A DNA stretch of 64,000 nt from Blautia luti (GCF_033096465.1 NZ_AP028156.1:1878501-1942500), one strand, 5' to 3'. Positions 18,166 to 26,814 are shown, counted from the stretch's first letter. Translations and numbers: made by a program. The notes: a model not told the origin generated them from the letters alone.

Positions 18166-18698
18166 GACATTTTCCCCTTTCCTGTTATTCTCTTTAATTG
18201 CTTGCTGTTTTTCCCAGTTGCCGGTCTTTTCTCTTCTTCGGATAACTGCACCTTCAAAAACTCTCTTGCACGTGAAAGTCTGCTTTTGATCGTTCCTTCC
18301 GGAATATCCAGAGCCTCACTGATCTCTTTCAATGAAAATCCTTCTAAATAATACAATGTTACCAAAACCCTCAGATCCTCCGGAAGTTCCATAATCGCCA
18401 TATACAGATGACTGTATCTGTCCTCCTCAGTCATTTTCATATTGTCCATATATTCTTCATATGGAATAACATTTTTTCTTTTCCGAAGAATCCCTTTGCA
18501 TTCATTGATCAATATCCTTGTGATCCATGTTCGGAAATATTTTTCTTTCTTTAAAGTGGGAAGTTTTTCATATGCCTTAAGAATTGTTTCCTGCACAGCA
18601 TCCCCACAATCAGAGTCATTCTTCAGAATGGACTTTGATATATGATACAGCATGGCTTCTGCATCCCGAACCTCCTTAATAAATACATCTTTTGTCAT
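18159..18698 (-). CDS. ECF-type RNA polymerase sigma factor (second copy)
   Basis: Region 2 (GDAVQETILKAYEKLPTLKK, YFRTWITRILINECK) and region 4 (LVTLYYLEGFSLKEISEALD, IKSRLSRAREFLK) are intact in 179 residues. A short basic tail follows. It is clearly paralogous to the sigma factor at 6806-7324. A GGAGAAGAC ribosome site precedes the ATG. The upstream 140 bases contain no recognised ECF promoter, so autoregulation cannot be stated. Confidence 0.92.
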   Translation of the reverse strand: MTKDVFIKEVRDAEAMLYHISKSILKNDSDCGDAVQETILKAYEKLPTLKKEKYFRTWITRILINECKGILRKRKNVIPYEEYMDNMKMTEEDRYSHLYMAIMELPEDLRVLVTLYYLEGFSLKEISEALDIPEGTIKSRLSRAREFLKVQLSEEEKRPATGKNSKQLKRITGKGKMSC

Positions 18699-18840
18699 AA
18701 CTTTGTCTTCTCCTTTTGTCCAGCTGGATTACTACTCATGTTTACTTTTACACTAATTAGATGCATCGGAAAGGAAATCGGTTCTCATAAAAGTATTTTT
18801 TTCCGTTGTCTCTTCCATTGCCAACGAAATATCCGATTTT

Positions 18841-19044
18841 TTAATCTCTGTTCTGTTTGTGTTTATATTTTTTATGTAATTCCGTAATATATTCCTCAAG
18901 CTTCTCTTTGTCTTGCTCTCCACAAGCAACTAAACCAAAATACTGCTTAGATCGATCCTATATGCTTTCGCTGTTTTCTGACCCAGTTTCTCTGTATATG
19001 TGCAATAATTCCAGAAACGGTGCTATTTTATCCGGTAGTCTCAT
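18841..19044 (-). pseudogene. Small ORF broken by an in-frame TAG
   Basis: From a well-placed ATG (19044, GGGGAG upstream) the frame reads MRLPDKIAPFLELLHIYRET for 28 codons, meets TAG at 18958-18960, then continues open for 38 codons (GLVACGEQDKEKLEEYITEL) to TAA. Both halves look like real helical protein, so one point mutation probably inactivated a 66-residue gene. The family is not recognised. Confidence 0.5.
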
Positions 19045-19241
19045 TTTTCGTTCTCCCCTACGTTTGCGGTAATCCCTGTTACCATTGTTCTTAGCAAACT
19101 CTAGTATACAGGTAAATCCACGTTGCTACAAATGTGGGGTCACTTCATATTATCTAAAACATATTTCGATAAGTCAAAATTACAATTTTCACACTTTAAT
19201 TGATATAATATTCAATAACTAAACAAGGAGGCCATTTAACC

Positions 19242-19919
19242 ATGAATAATGTAAAAATTCTATGTATCGCAGGCAGTATCGTACTCGGTAGTATATTGCT
19301 ATCCGGACAAGCTTTTGGCAAAGCCCCCTCAGATCTAACCACCCTTTCCGCCCCTAAGGAGCCTGAGGGGCAATATGTATCTTATGATATAGATGGTTCC
19401 GGCTCTTATTATGATAGTGATTCAGATATAACTTACTATTTTGTCAAGGGGATTGTCACTTCTTATTCTAATCATGCAAAAACCTTTTCGCTGACTTCTG
19501 ACGCCGGTGAAACTTATGAGTTACCGGCAGATACGGATATTAATATAACCGACTATCTCAACACAGAAGCACATATATGGTACTCAGAAGACTCTCAAAA
19601 AAACTTAAAATTACTTGCGTTCTCTCCTCAAATTTTTTGGGAACATATTAATGAGCTGGAATCAGATGAACAAATTCTGGATGGTGCCACAGAAATTGAT
19701 GGGACTCTTTCAAAATATATCTCTTTCTGGTTAACAGAAGATAAAATAGATGTTACTCTCTTATTTGTTGAGGACAACGATGGAAACACTCATATATATG
19801 CAGAGGATAACACCAAAACAATCGAAGACTATATCAAGTTATATGAAGATATGCATTTAAATTCTCAAGTATATGATGATTTTAATGTTGCATATCTTAT
19901 ATCAGAAGCATCATCTTGA
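19242..19919 (+). CDS. Small exported protein of unknown function
   Basis: The 225-residue product has a signal peptide (residues 1-26, LCIAGSIVLGSILLSGQAFG, cleavage after AFG/K) and an acidic mature part rich in Asp, Tyr and Ser. A segment near 65-100 (VKGIVTSYSNHAKTFSLTSD) resembles a small beta-barrel, comparable to the ITGNILYSDENTITVEVGES segment in the lipoprotein at 20704-21345. An AAGGAGG ribosome site precedes the ATG and a terminator follows at 19980-20019. No family is recognised. Confidence 0.75.
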   Translation: MNNVKILCIAGSIVLGSILLSGQAFGKAPSDLTTLSAPKEPEGQYVSYDIDGSGSYYDSDSDITYYFVKGIVTSYSNHAKTFSLTSDAGETYELPADTDINITDYLNTEAHIWYSEDSQKNLKLLAFSPQIFWEHINELESDEQILDGATEIDGTLSKYISFWLTEDKIDVTLLFVEDNDGNTHIYAEDNTKTIEDYIKLYEDMHLNSQVYDDFNVAYLISEASS

Positions 19920-19979
19920 CTTACCCAAATGTCTGGTTGAGAACCTGATGTTTTTTACATCAAACATATCATATATTTT

Positions 19980-20019
19980 AAATGCCGCAGCCAATATTTT
20001 CAAAGGCTGCGGCATTTTT
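19980..20019 (+). terminator. Rho-independent terminator
   Basis: AATGCCGCAGCC and GGCTGCGGCATT form a 12-bp stem followed by TTTTT on the plus strand, ending the exported-protein transcript. Confidence 0.9.
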
Positions 20020-20130
20020 GACTTAATTTTTCTTTCAAACATGTTGCTTCTTCTTTTGACTGCTGCAAATATGTTTATGTCACAAATTCAAGCAATAATT
20101 CAGCACTTACTATTTATGTAAAAAATCATT

Positions 20131-20489
20131 TCAGAAATTGATATATTTTTTCTTTTCTCTGTTTACATATTGACGGCTAAAGTGTAAGAAAGATGCGATT
20201 TCACTATCTGACCACCCTAAAATCAAGTATTTTAAAATATCCCTTTGGTTTGAAGTCATTTTTAAGGTTATATTTTTCAGATCAAATGCTAATTCCACAG
20301 ATGAATAATCCGCTCTATAGCTTTCTTGTAAATCACCTTCATTATCCATATATGCACATTCGTATTTTTCTTTTTTTAAGTTTTTTTTGCATATGATTTT
20401 ACTAAAGGTTCCATTATGCAAAGTAAGCTTTGCATATATTTTGAATCATTTTTCGCCTGTATAACCAAATCTTTATATTCCTGCATCAT
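20131..20489 (-). pseudogene. Sigma-70-like transposon regulator, internally deleted
   Basis: From ATG 20489 the frame reads MMQEYKDLVIQAKNDSKYMQ and LLCIMEPLVKSYAKK, a sigma region-2-like start, then stops. The other frame continues KNLKKEKYECAYMD and ends with a region-4-like helix-turn-helix (MTSNQRDILKYLILGWSD, FLHFSRQYVNREKKKYI). Transposon sigma-like proteins have both parts in one frame with about 60 more residues between them. A deletion plus frameshift has therefore broken the gene. Confidence 0.65.
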
Positions 20490-20576
20490 ATACCCTTTTA
20501 TTTTTTAAAGAGTATCTGGGCATAAAAATGTAAACTTATTTTTTGTTCAGAATCAAAGGTTTCTTATATCTATAAA

Positions 20577-20606
20577 AAAAGGAATATTGTATTTAAACAA
20601 TATTCC
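20577..20606 (-). terminator. Terminator of the lipoprotein gene
   Basis: GGAATATTGT and ACAATATTCC form a perfect ten-base stem with a six-base loop, followed on the minus strand by seven T. It is about 100 bases after the stop at 20704. Confidence 0.75.
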
Positions 20607-20607
20607 C

Positions 20608-20668
20608 CAGACTGTAGACAAACTTGGTGTTGGGTGTTATACCCAGCACCAAGTTTGTCTACAGTCTG
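20608..20668. repeat. 61-bp near-perfect palindrome
   Basis: The 28-base arms (starting CAGACTGTAGACAAACTTGG) differ at one position and enclose a five-base loop. The length and quality far exceed an ordinary terminator. It lies between a terminator and the 3' end of the lipoprotein gene. It may be a miniature inverted-repeat element. Confidence 0.75.
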
Positions 20669-20703
20669 AGGCGCTGCATATGCAGTGCCTTTTCCGAGAA
20701 AAT

Positions 20704-21345
20704 CTAATATTCACTGGGAGGGGTATCTTCAAAATCTTCGTTTTCCGATTCACTCACATCAGGTACATATTCGTCGGCCATTTTCTGCGCTTCCTCTAAT
20801 GTACTGGAAGGTAAATATTCCTCCCCATCACTCGTAAGCATGATTACTATATTAACGTTATTCTGACTATAATACTCCAGGTCAACATTCAGTCCGGATC
20901 GTACAGCACTCCCATTAGCTATATTCAGGACGGCGTTTTCTATATTAAAAACCATATTATAATAATTTCCTGATTCGCCCACTTCTACTGTTATCGTATT
21001 TTCATCGGAATACAGAATATTACCAGTGATATATTGGGTATCATAAGTTTCTTCCTGTGCAGATTCCTGATCTGCGGGATCTCCCTGGCTTTGGTAAATT
21101 TCCGCTTCTGCGTTATTTCCAGACTGTTGATTCTGCACACTGTCTCCTGGATTTGCTGCCACAGCTGTGGGCGTTGGCTTCCTGGTAACAGCCGTAGTAA
21201 GATTTGGAATAAACTTTACAGCATCCTTACCACTTTCGCTTTCCGTTTGCGCGGATTCGTTGCTTCCTGACAATTCACATCCTGTCAGGGTCACCGTGAT
21301 ACCTGTCAATATCACAAAAAACACTTTCAGAATCTTTTTTCTCAT
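20704..21345 (-). CDS. Putative lipoprotein of unknown function
   Basis: The 213-residue product has a lipoprotein signal peptide with lipobox LTGC (Cys22), a low-complexity linker rich in Ser, Glu, Gln and Thr, and a C-terminal beta-rich segment (YITGNILYSDENTITVEVGE, VFNIENAVLNIANG, LNVDLEYYSQNNV). It should be anchored on the outer face of the membrane. GAAAGGAT precedes the ATG. No named family is recognised; the C-terminal part resembles small OB-like domains in exported proteins of this group. Confidence 0.75.
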   Translation of the reverse strand: MRKKILKVFFVILTGITVTLTGCELSGSNESAQTESESGKDAVKFIPNLTTAVTRKPTPTAVAANPGDSVQNQQSGNNAEAEIYQSQGDPADQESAQEETYDTQYITGNILYSDENTITVEVGESGNYYNMVFNIENAVLNIANGSAVRSGLNVDLEYYSQNNVNIVIMLTSDGEEYLPSSTLEEAQKMADEYVPDVSESENEDFEDTPPSEY

Positions 21346-21503
21346 TTTTTTATCCTTTCTTTTTTACTGGTAGTGTCAAATTACTACCTGATTTTTATTG
21401 TTTAAACCTTGATTTTATGGGAGTTCGCAATAAAAAGAGCAATGACCTCTTTTTTGGTATAATGCAATCACCACAAGCAACACTACCAAAGGAGACATTG
21501 CTC

Positions 21504-22961
21504 ATGGACATTATACTCTATTTACTTCAATTCATTCAATACCAACATAAACAAATTTGCTGGCTTATTAACCTTATCTGTAGATATATCCCTCTTAAGC
21601 AGTGGGCTTTCGATGATTCCCATTCTCCAAAGTACCAGAAGTTTAAGATTGATGAACTTCCCAAAGTCATATCCTATCAGCAGGACTGGAACTGGAAAGA
21701 CCTTATCTCTTACTACCAGCAACGCTACCACAAGACCATTCGCCCTATATTTCGTCGAGTTGAGTGCGATATACCCAAACACTGCACTTGCCCTGCCTGT
21801 GATGTGCCTGTGGACTATCTGATGTGGAACGATGGCAGGAAGAAAAGTCAGGTTCTATGCAAGGTCTGCCAAACGCTTTTTTCTCCAACCAAAGATAATC
21901 GTTTTTCCAAAAACACCGTCTTGAGATGTCCTCATTGCAACCACAGCCTGGTGCATAAGAAAGACCGTAAACACTTTATCATCCACAAATGTGTGAATCC
22001 CAAATGCCCTTACTATCTCCACAACTTGAAGAAAGTGGATAAGAAACATCTGGACGAAGACTATGGCAAAAACAAATACAAACTCCACTATATCTACCAT
22101 GAATTTACGATAGATTTCTTTAAACTGGACTTAAACTCCCTGACGAAGAACGCTTCTTCCCTAAAATTCACCAAGTTTGATTCCAACACCATGTCCTTAT
22201 GCCTAACTCTTCACGTAAATCTTGGTCTATCTCTTAGAAAAACGAAACAGGCTCTCAAAGATCTGTACAACATCGATATCTCACACCAGAGCATTGCTAA
22301 CTACTGCAAATCCGCCGCTATGTGTATCAAACCCTTTGTTGTCAACTATGACTACGGAACTGGCAAGGTATTTACTGCTGATGAAACCTACATCAAAATC
22401 CGTGGTGTAAAAGCTTATATCTGGTTCATCATGGATGCTTCCAAACGTTCCATCATTGGCAATCAAGTCTCTGATAACCGCGGCGTTGGTCCCTGCATTC
22501 TAGCCATGCGAATGGCTTTCCGGCACTTGAAAAAGCTTCCTGAAAACTTCCACTTTATTGCAGATGGTTACAGCGCCTATCCATTAGCTGCACAACAGTT
22601 TTTCCGTGAGTTCGGTGATAAGTTTAAGTTTGATATCACTCAAGTAATTGGACTTACCAACGACGATGAAGTATCAAGAGTATTCCGACCATACAAACAG
22701 ATGATCGAAAGATTAAACCGTACATACAAGGTTTCTTACAGACCTACAAACGGCTTTGATAACATCGACGGTGCCAACTATGACCTGGCTCTATGGGTCG
22801 CCTACTACAACTTTCTCAGACCTCACAAGCACGCAGGATGCAAAGTTCTAAATAAAGTAGAGATGTTGGAAGGTGCAGAAAATATGCCAGGTAAATGGCA
22901 ACTGTTGATTTTCCTTGGTCAGCAAACTATCTTAAATCTACAAAATCAGGCATCTGCATAA
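21504..22961 (+). CDS. DDE transposase with N-terminal zinc-ribbon region
   Basis: The product of about 485 residues has an N-terminal part with several CxxC pairs (CTCPACDVP, CKVCQTLF, CPHCNHSL, CVNPKCPYY), then a helix-turn-helix-like segment (LSLRKTKQALKDLYNIDISH) and a DDE catalytic core. Candidate acidic residues are the D and E of FTADETYIKIRG, the D of FIADGYSAY and an E in EVSRVFRPYKQMIERLNRTY. The ATG at 21504 has AAAGGAG upstream; an earlier in-frame ATG at 21417 has none. The gene looks intact. The exact IS family and terminal repeats were not determined. Confidence 0.85.
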   Translation: MDIILYLLQFIQYQHKQICWLINLICRYIPLKQWAFDDSHSPKYQKFKIDELPKVISYQQDWNWKDLISYYQQRYHKTIRPIFRRVECDIPKHCTCPACDVPVDYLMWNDGRKKSQVLCKVCQTLFSPTKDNRFSKNTVLRCPHCNHSLVHKKDRKHFIIHKCVNPKCPYYLHNLKKVDKKHLDEDYGKNKYKLHYIYHEFTIDFFKLDLNSLTKNASSLKFTKFDSNTMSLCLTLHVNLGLSLRKTKQALKDLYNIDISHQSIANYCKSAAMCIKPFVVNYDYGTGKVFTADETYIKIRGVKAYIWFIMDASKRSIIGNQVSDNRGVGPCILAMRMAFRHLKKLPENFHFIADGYSAYPLAAQQFFREFGDKFKFDITQVIGLTNDDEVSRVFRPYKQMIERLNRTYKVSYRPTNGFDNIDGANYDLALWVAYYNFLRPHKHAGCKVLNKVEMLEGAENMPGKWQLLIFLGQQTILNLQNQASA

Positions 22962-23147
22962 CTGGAGCGGAACCGTTGTCAGGAGAACCGTGGAATACCG
23001 CAGCACCTGTGGTGCGAGGATATGCCGCGAAAGTCTCTTGACATAATGCTCATGTACAGTAAAGAAGCAAACAACCGAAAACAAGAGATAGACCGCCAGC
23101 ACCACACTATTCCGAACCAAAGAGCAAACGACAAGCACCATGGAAAT

Positions 23148-23271
23148 GTGTATAACTTGCTATTCCGTTATGGAAAAGTCCGTTCACAGAACATGGAAAA
23201 GCTAAAGAGCAGCTTTCCCACATTCTGCAAACGGACTTTCCCACAACTCCATAAGATAGCAAGTTATGCAC
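23148..23271. repeat. 124-bp imperfect inverted repeat at a transposon edge
   Basis: Outer arms GTGTATAACTTGCTAT (23148-23163) and ATAGCAAGTTATGCAC (23256-23271) differ at one base. Inner arms around AAAGTCCGTT and AAACGGACTTT extend the pairing to a central AGCT region. It lies just upstream of the blaI-type promoter and probably belongs to a mobile element. The rest of 22962-23350 has no convincing gene. Confidence 0.6.
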
Positions 23272-23350
23272 ATTACGCACAGTGCCGACTGCTGCGGAAG
23301 CCCTCTCATTTCATTATCTATTCAAGAAAATAAATTATGAATTTTTTCTT

Positions 23351-23428
23351 AACACTACTGCGGTAGTGTTGACAACCGATTAAGAAAGGTGTAATGTGTA
23401 ATCAAGCAGAAACTACTGCGGTCTTGTG
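23351..23428 (+). promoter_or_regulatory. Promoter and operators of the BlaI-type repressor gene
   Basis: AACACTACTGCGGTAGTGTT (23351-23370) is a near-perfect palindrome overlapping the -35 box TTGACA (23369-23374), which is 17 bases from TAATGT (23392-23397). A second copy of the core ACTACTGCGGT lies at 23412-23422. A third, palindromic copy sits inside the following protease gene (23861-23878). BlaI-family repressors bind such ACTAC...GTAGT sites and shut off their own operon. Confidence 0.8.
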
Positions 23429-23443
23429 GAAAGGAGGAAACAA

Positions 23444-23803
23444 ATGGATATTAAACTTTTCGATTCAGAATTGAAAGTAATGTGTGTGCTTTGGAACGAG
23501 GGCGACACCACTGCAAAACACATATCCGACGTTCTGAAAAAAGAAATTGGCTGGAACATGAATACTACCTACACACTGATAAAAAGGTGTATCAAAAAAG
23601 GGGCGATTGAACGTTCCGAGCCTAATTTCATGTGCCATGCCCTTATTCCCAAAGAAGAAGTACAGGAAGCGGAAACAAAAGAATTGGTTGACAAGATTTA
23701 TGACGGTTCAGTTGACAAACTGTTTGCAGCCCTGTTAGGCAGAAAAAAGCTTTCCGCTGAACAGATTCAGAAGCTCAAGCAGATTGTGGAAGATTTGGAA
23801 TGA
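23444..23803 (+). CDS. BlaI/MecI/CopY-family transcriptional repressor
   Basis: The 119-residue protein starts at ATG 23444 behind AAAGGAGG. It has the winged helix of the family (KVMCVLWNEGDTTAKHISDV, WNMNTTYTLIKRCIKKGAIE) and a C-terminal dimerisation helix region ending LKQIVEDLE. These repressors are cleaved by, or respond to, a membrane M56 protease encoded next to them, present here ten bases downstream. No beta-lactamase or PBP gene is adjacent, so the target may be only this operon or genes elsewhere. Confidence 0.93.
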   Translation: MDIKLFDSELKVMCVLWNEGDTTAKHISDVLKKEIGWNMNTTYTLIKRCIKKGAIERSEPNFMCHALIPKEEVQEAETKELVDKIYDGSVDKLFAALLGRKKLSAEQIQKLKQIVEDLE

Positions 23804-23813
23804 GGTGGTGTAA

Positions 23814-25487
23814 ATGAATTTACTGCAAATGAGCTTTTCGGGGGCTGCTTTCATTACTGCGGTAGTGATTATCCGTGCGGTGGCAATCAATAAACTGCCG
23901 AAAAAGACTTTTCTTGTTTTATGGGAATTGGTGATATTAAGACTGCTTATCCCGTTTTCGATTCCGTCAATGTTTAGTGTTTATACGTTGGTAACTCATA
24001 GCATATCTTCTACAACATTGCCGGAAGCTGGAACAGATTACAACATTCCCACTATGCAAGGGCTGTTTGTTACGACACAGGGAGCAGAACAGCCGCCAGA
24101 GAATATTTTATCATCTGTTTCCATGTGGTTTATTGTATGGTGTGCAGGAATAATACTTATCGCATTGTTTTTTGTAATATCCTATTTGCGTTGTCTGATT
24201 GAATTTCGGACAGCTTTACCCGTCCACAACCATTATGTAGAAAAGTGGCTGGCGGAACGCCCATTGAAACGTCCAATTTTGGTAAAGCAATCTGATAGGA
24301 TTTCCGCCCCATTAACTTATGGCATTTTCCGTCCTGTTATTTTGGTGCCGAAAAAAATGGACTGGAAAAATGAAAAACAACTGCAATATGTCCTCTCACA
24401 TGAATATGTGCATATTTATCGCTATGATACTGTAACAAAGCTGATTGCGACACTTGCCCTTTGTATTCATTGGTTCAACCCCTTTGTGTGGGTGATGTAT
24501 ATTCTTTTTAACCGTGATATAGAACTGGCTTGTGATGAAAGCGTCATACGACAATTTGGAGAAAAATCAAAATCTGCCTATTCGCTAATGCTTATCAACA
24601 TGGAAGCAACGAAAAGTGGGCTATTGCCATTTTGTAACAGCTTTAGTAAAAATGCTATCGAAGAAAGGATAACTGCTATTATGAAAACAAAAAAAACAAC
24701 TATTTTTTCGCTGGTACTGGCGTGTCTGATTGTTGTCGGGGTAGCTACAGCATTTGCAACTTCCGCCCAAGCTAATAATAATCCAATTTTTGAAGAACAG
24801 GAGTACAAACCAATACATGCTTCCGAGAATGCTTCAGATTACGATACGGCGGCAGAACTGCCCGGCGGTAATATTGACTATGGGATATATGAAGAATATG
24901 GATTGATTTATGATAAGAATAGCAAGTGCTACACTTACAAGGGAAATGTTGTCCGATTTTTTAATGACCCAGTGGGCGGCGCAAGTTTTACCAATTTCTT
25001 TACGGGAACAGTGGATATTGAAGCGGAACGGGATACAAACGATAAACTTATTGGTATTCGGGAATGCACAAAAGAAGTTTATGACAGGCATACAGAAAAG
25101 TATGAAAATTCAGGACTTAAATCAATGCCCGCTGGCACTTCTACAGAAAATGGAGATATGATTAGAAATCATGAATCTTACAGCATGGAATCTGGAGATA
25201 AGACAGAAAACATGAATACGCTCCAAGATTATGAATCCTATGGCATAGTTTATCACCCAAAAGATGGGTATTGGTACTACAACGACCAGATAATTGGTAT
25301 ATTCATTGATACTAAAAAACCCATCATCTATTTTAATAACAGTGGCAGTATATATCTTTCCATTGCTGAAAATAGTGAAAATGGAGTTATGGAGATTAAG
25401 GAAATTTCCGAAGCGGAAGCACAAAAACTTTTACGGGATAATAATTCGGGCAATTCTGCTTCATTCACAGTAGAAACCTTGAAATAA
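23814..25487 (+). CDS. BlaR1-like M56 membrane metalloprotease with duplicated outer domain
   Basis: The 557-residue protein has several membrane segments and the zinc motif HEYVHIYRYD (HExxH) with downstream ELACDESVIRQFG, the M56 hallmark. After the last membrane segment (near 290-310, FSLVLACLIVVGVATAFATS) lies an outer domain of about 240 residues. This is not a penicillin-binding domain: no SxxK/KTG set is seen. It contains two similar units, YGLIYDKNSKCYTYKGNVV and YGIVYHPKDGYWYYNDQII, each ending in an FxxD-like stretch. It presumably senses another ligand and triggers cleavage of the adjacent repressor. GAGGTGGTG precedes the ATG. Confidence 0.9.
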   Translation: MNLLQMSFSGAAFITAVVIIRAVAINKLPKKTFLVLWELVILRLLIPFSIPSMFSVYTLVTHSISSTTLPEAGTDYNIPTMQGLFVTTQGAEQPPENILSSVSMWFIVWCAGIILIALFFVISYLRCLIEFRTALPVHNHYVEKWLAERPLKRPILVKQSDRISAPLTYGIFRPVILVPKKMDWKNEKQLQYVLSHEYVHIYRYDTVTKLIATLALCIHWFNPFVWVMYILFNRDIELACDESVIRQFGEKSKSAYSLMLINMEATKSGLLPFCNSFSKNAIEERITAIMKTKKTTIFSLVLACLIVVGVATAFATSAQANNNPIFEEQEYKPIHASENASDYDTAAELPGGNIDYGIYEEYGLIYDKNSKCYTYKGNVVRFFNDPVGGASFTNFFTGTVDIEAERDTNDKLIGIRECTKEVYDRHTEKYENSGLKSMPAGTSTENGDMIRNHESYSMESGDKTENMNTLQDYESYGIVYHPKDGYWYYNDQIIGIFIDTKKPIIYFNNSGSIYLSIAENSENGVMEIKEISEAEAQKLLRDNNSGNSASFTVETLK

Positions 25488-25541
25488 CAAGTGTCTTATA
25501 AACCATACGCCGTATTATGTGGGAGAAAGGGGGAACTATTT

Positions 25542-25985
25542 ATGCCTTGCACAGAAGCATATAAGGAGCATATCGAGTACACCTTTAATGCCTTTTGCAG
25601 AGTTGTCATACACTATGCAGCAATCAACGCATGGCGTGACAGGGATAAACGGCGGCAAAGGGAAATATCCTTTGAATATCTCACAGAAGAAAAGTTTTAT
25701 CCATTTTGTACGTCAGACACATATTTCATAGACCCTTACAAGCAATACCCTGTTACGATATGCGGTCAGAGGGTTATCCTCACAAATGGAAATCTTGCCG
25801 AAGCCCTGTCCTCTCTGCCAGAGAAAAAGAGGGAAATCATTTACCTTTATTTTTTCGGGCGTTACACACAGCAGGAAATCGGGGAACTGTACGGACGCTG
25901 CCGGAGTACGGCGTGGCATCACATACACAGTGCCTTGCAAATGCTGCATGAAGAAATGGAGGTGCTTTTCCATGAGGAATCCTAA
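25542..25985 (+). CDS. Sigma-70-like factor of a conjugative transposon
   Basis: The protein of about 147 residues begins MPCTEAYKEHIEYTFNAFCR behind a GAAAGGGGG site. Its C-terminal third is a region-4 helix-turn-helix (ALSSLPEKKREIIYLYFFGR, TQQEIGELYGRCRSTAWHHI). Such small sigma-like regulators are carried by Firmicute transposons next to an HTH gene with the MRNPKLVPYETI start, and that gene indeed overlaps its 3' end. It belongs to the same element as the BlaI/BlaR1-type genes. Confidence 0.82.
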   Translation: MPCTEAYKEHIEYTFNAFCRVVIHYAAINAWRDRDKRRQREISFEYLTEEKFYPFCTSDTYFIDPYKQYPVTICGQRVILTNGNLAEALSSLPEKKREIIYLYFFGRYTQQEIGELYGRCRSTAWHHIHSALQMLHEEMEVLFHEES

Positions 25986-26093
25986 ACTTGTACCGTATGA
26001 AACCATTGTCCGGGCGACCAGCGGAGAGCCGGAAGCCATTGACGAGGTTTTGCGGAACTTTCGGCAGACTACGAAGCCGAGCAAAAGGAACTG
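25971..26093 (+). pseudogene. Transposon HTH gene, 5' fragment
   Basis: MRNPKLVPYETIVRATSGEP followed by EAIDEVLRNF matches the start of the helix-turn-helix protein that normally follows the sigma-like gene in Tn916-like transposons. After about 30 codons the homology ends and the frame closes in recombinase DNA. It overlaps the sigma stop by 15 bases, the native arrangement. Confidence 0.75.
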
Positions 26094-26348
26094 AAAGAGA
26101 AAGCCGCCGCCTTGCAGAGCGAGCTTTCCAAGACGCTGGAAGCCACGGCAAACGCTGAAAAGTTTATGAAAGTAGTACGCAAGTACACCAGCTTTGAGGA
26201 ACTCACCCCTACCCTGCTGCGGGAGTTTGTGGAGAAAATCGTAATCCATGAATCGGAAGCACTGGACGGGAAACGGCGGGGGAAGCTCCGCAGACAGGAA
26301 ATCGAAATCTATTACTCTTTTGTCGGCAAGGTAGAGCTGCCCGACTAA
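26058..26348 (+). pseudogene. Large serine recombinase, C-terminal DUF4368 fragment
   Basis: The frame reads SADYEAEQKELKEKAAALQS, then FMKVVRKYTSFEELTPTLLR, FVEKIVIHE and IEIYYSFVGKVEL. This is the coiled-coil and DUF4368 tail of a large serine recombinase. The resolvase domain and its catalytic serine are missing. The junction with the HTH fragment near 26058 shows that a deletion removed everything between the two genes. Confidence 0.85.
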
Positions 26349-26460
26349 AGCCCGACCCGTCCGGCAGTCAGCCGGACAGGGAACGGCAAAATTTTTTACA
26401 CTTCTTTTACTTCTTTATCTCACATGAGCAAAGGTTCACGGATTATCCTATTTCAGCAGA

Positions 26461-26571
26461 AAAGGGGGCAACTGCGCCCTTTTCCTGCCTTCCGGCGAGG
26501 ATGGGTTCGGGCAAAGCCCGAATCTGGGTCAAGGGACGAGTCCCTTGCGGGTACTTAGGGCAGCGCCCTAA
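26461..26571. repeat. Cluster of four GC-rich hairpins, possible transfer-origin region
   Basis: Hairpins occur at 26461-26483 (AAAGGGGGC/GCGCCCTTTT), 26506-26522 (TTCGGGC/GCCCGAA), 26531-26546 (AAGGGA/TCCCTT) and 26555-26571 (TTAGGGC/GCCCTAA). They are packed in 110 bases of otherwise AT-rich non-coding DNA beside a recombinase end. Such clusters are seen at transfer or element origins. The remainder of 26349-26814 has no gene. Confidence 0.5.
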
Positions 26572-26814
26572 GCCCTCGGAGAGCTTATTGTTATCAATAT
26601 CTACAATTTTCAAGGTTCGTTTGAGCCTTATTTTTGGGCTCAGTTTTTTCATAAATCATTTGACACTATCACGTTTTTTAATTCTCCGTATCATACTACT
26701 ACTTCACCAGAATATTTTCAGAAATTTTATATACAAAAAAGACAGGGTATAGAAATATATCATACCCCGACTGTAGTTGCTTCATGAAATATTTTATTTG
26801 TTCTCACCAATATT

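Noticed and set aside
23022..23333. 103-codon rightward frame after the transposase
   Set aside because: It is produced by the large inverted repeat, lacks a good ribosome site and has no protein-like pattern.
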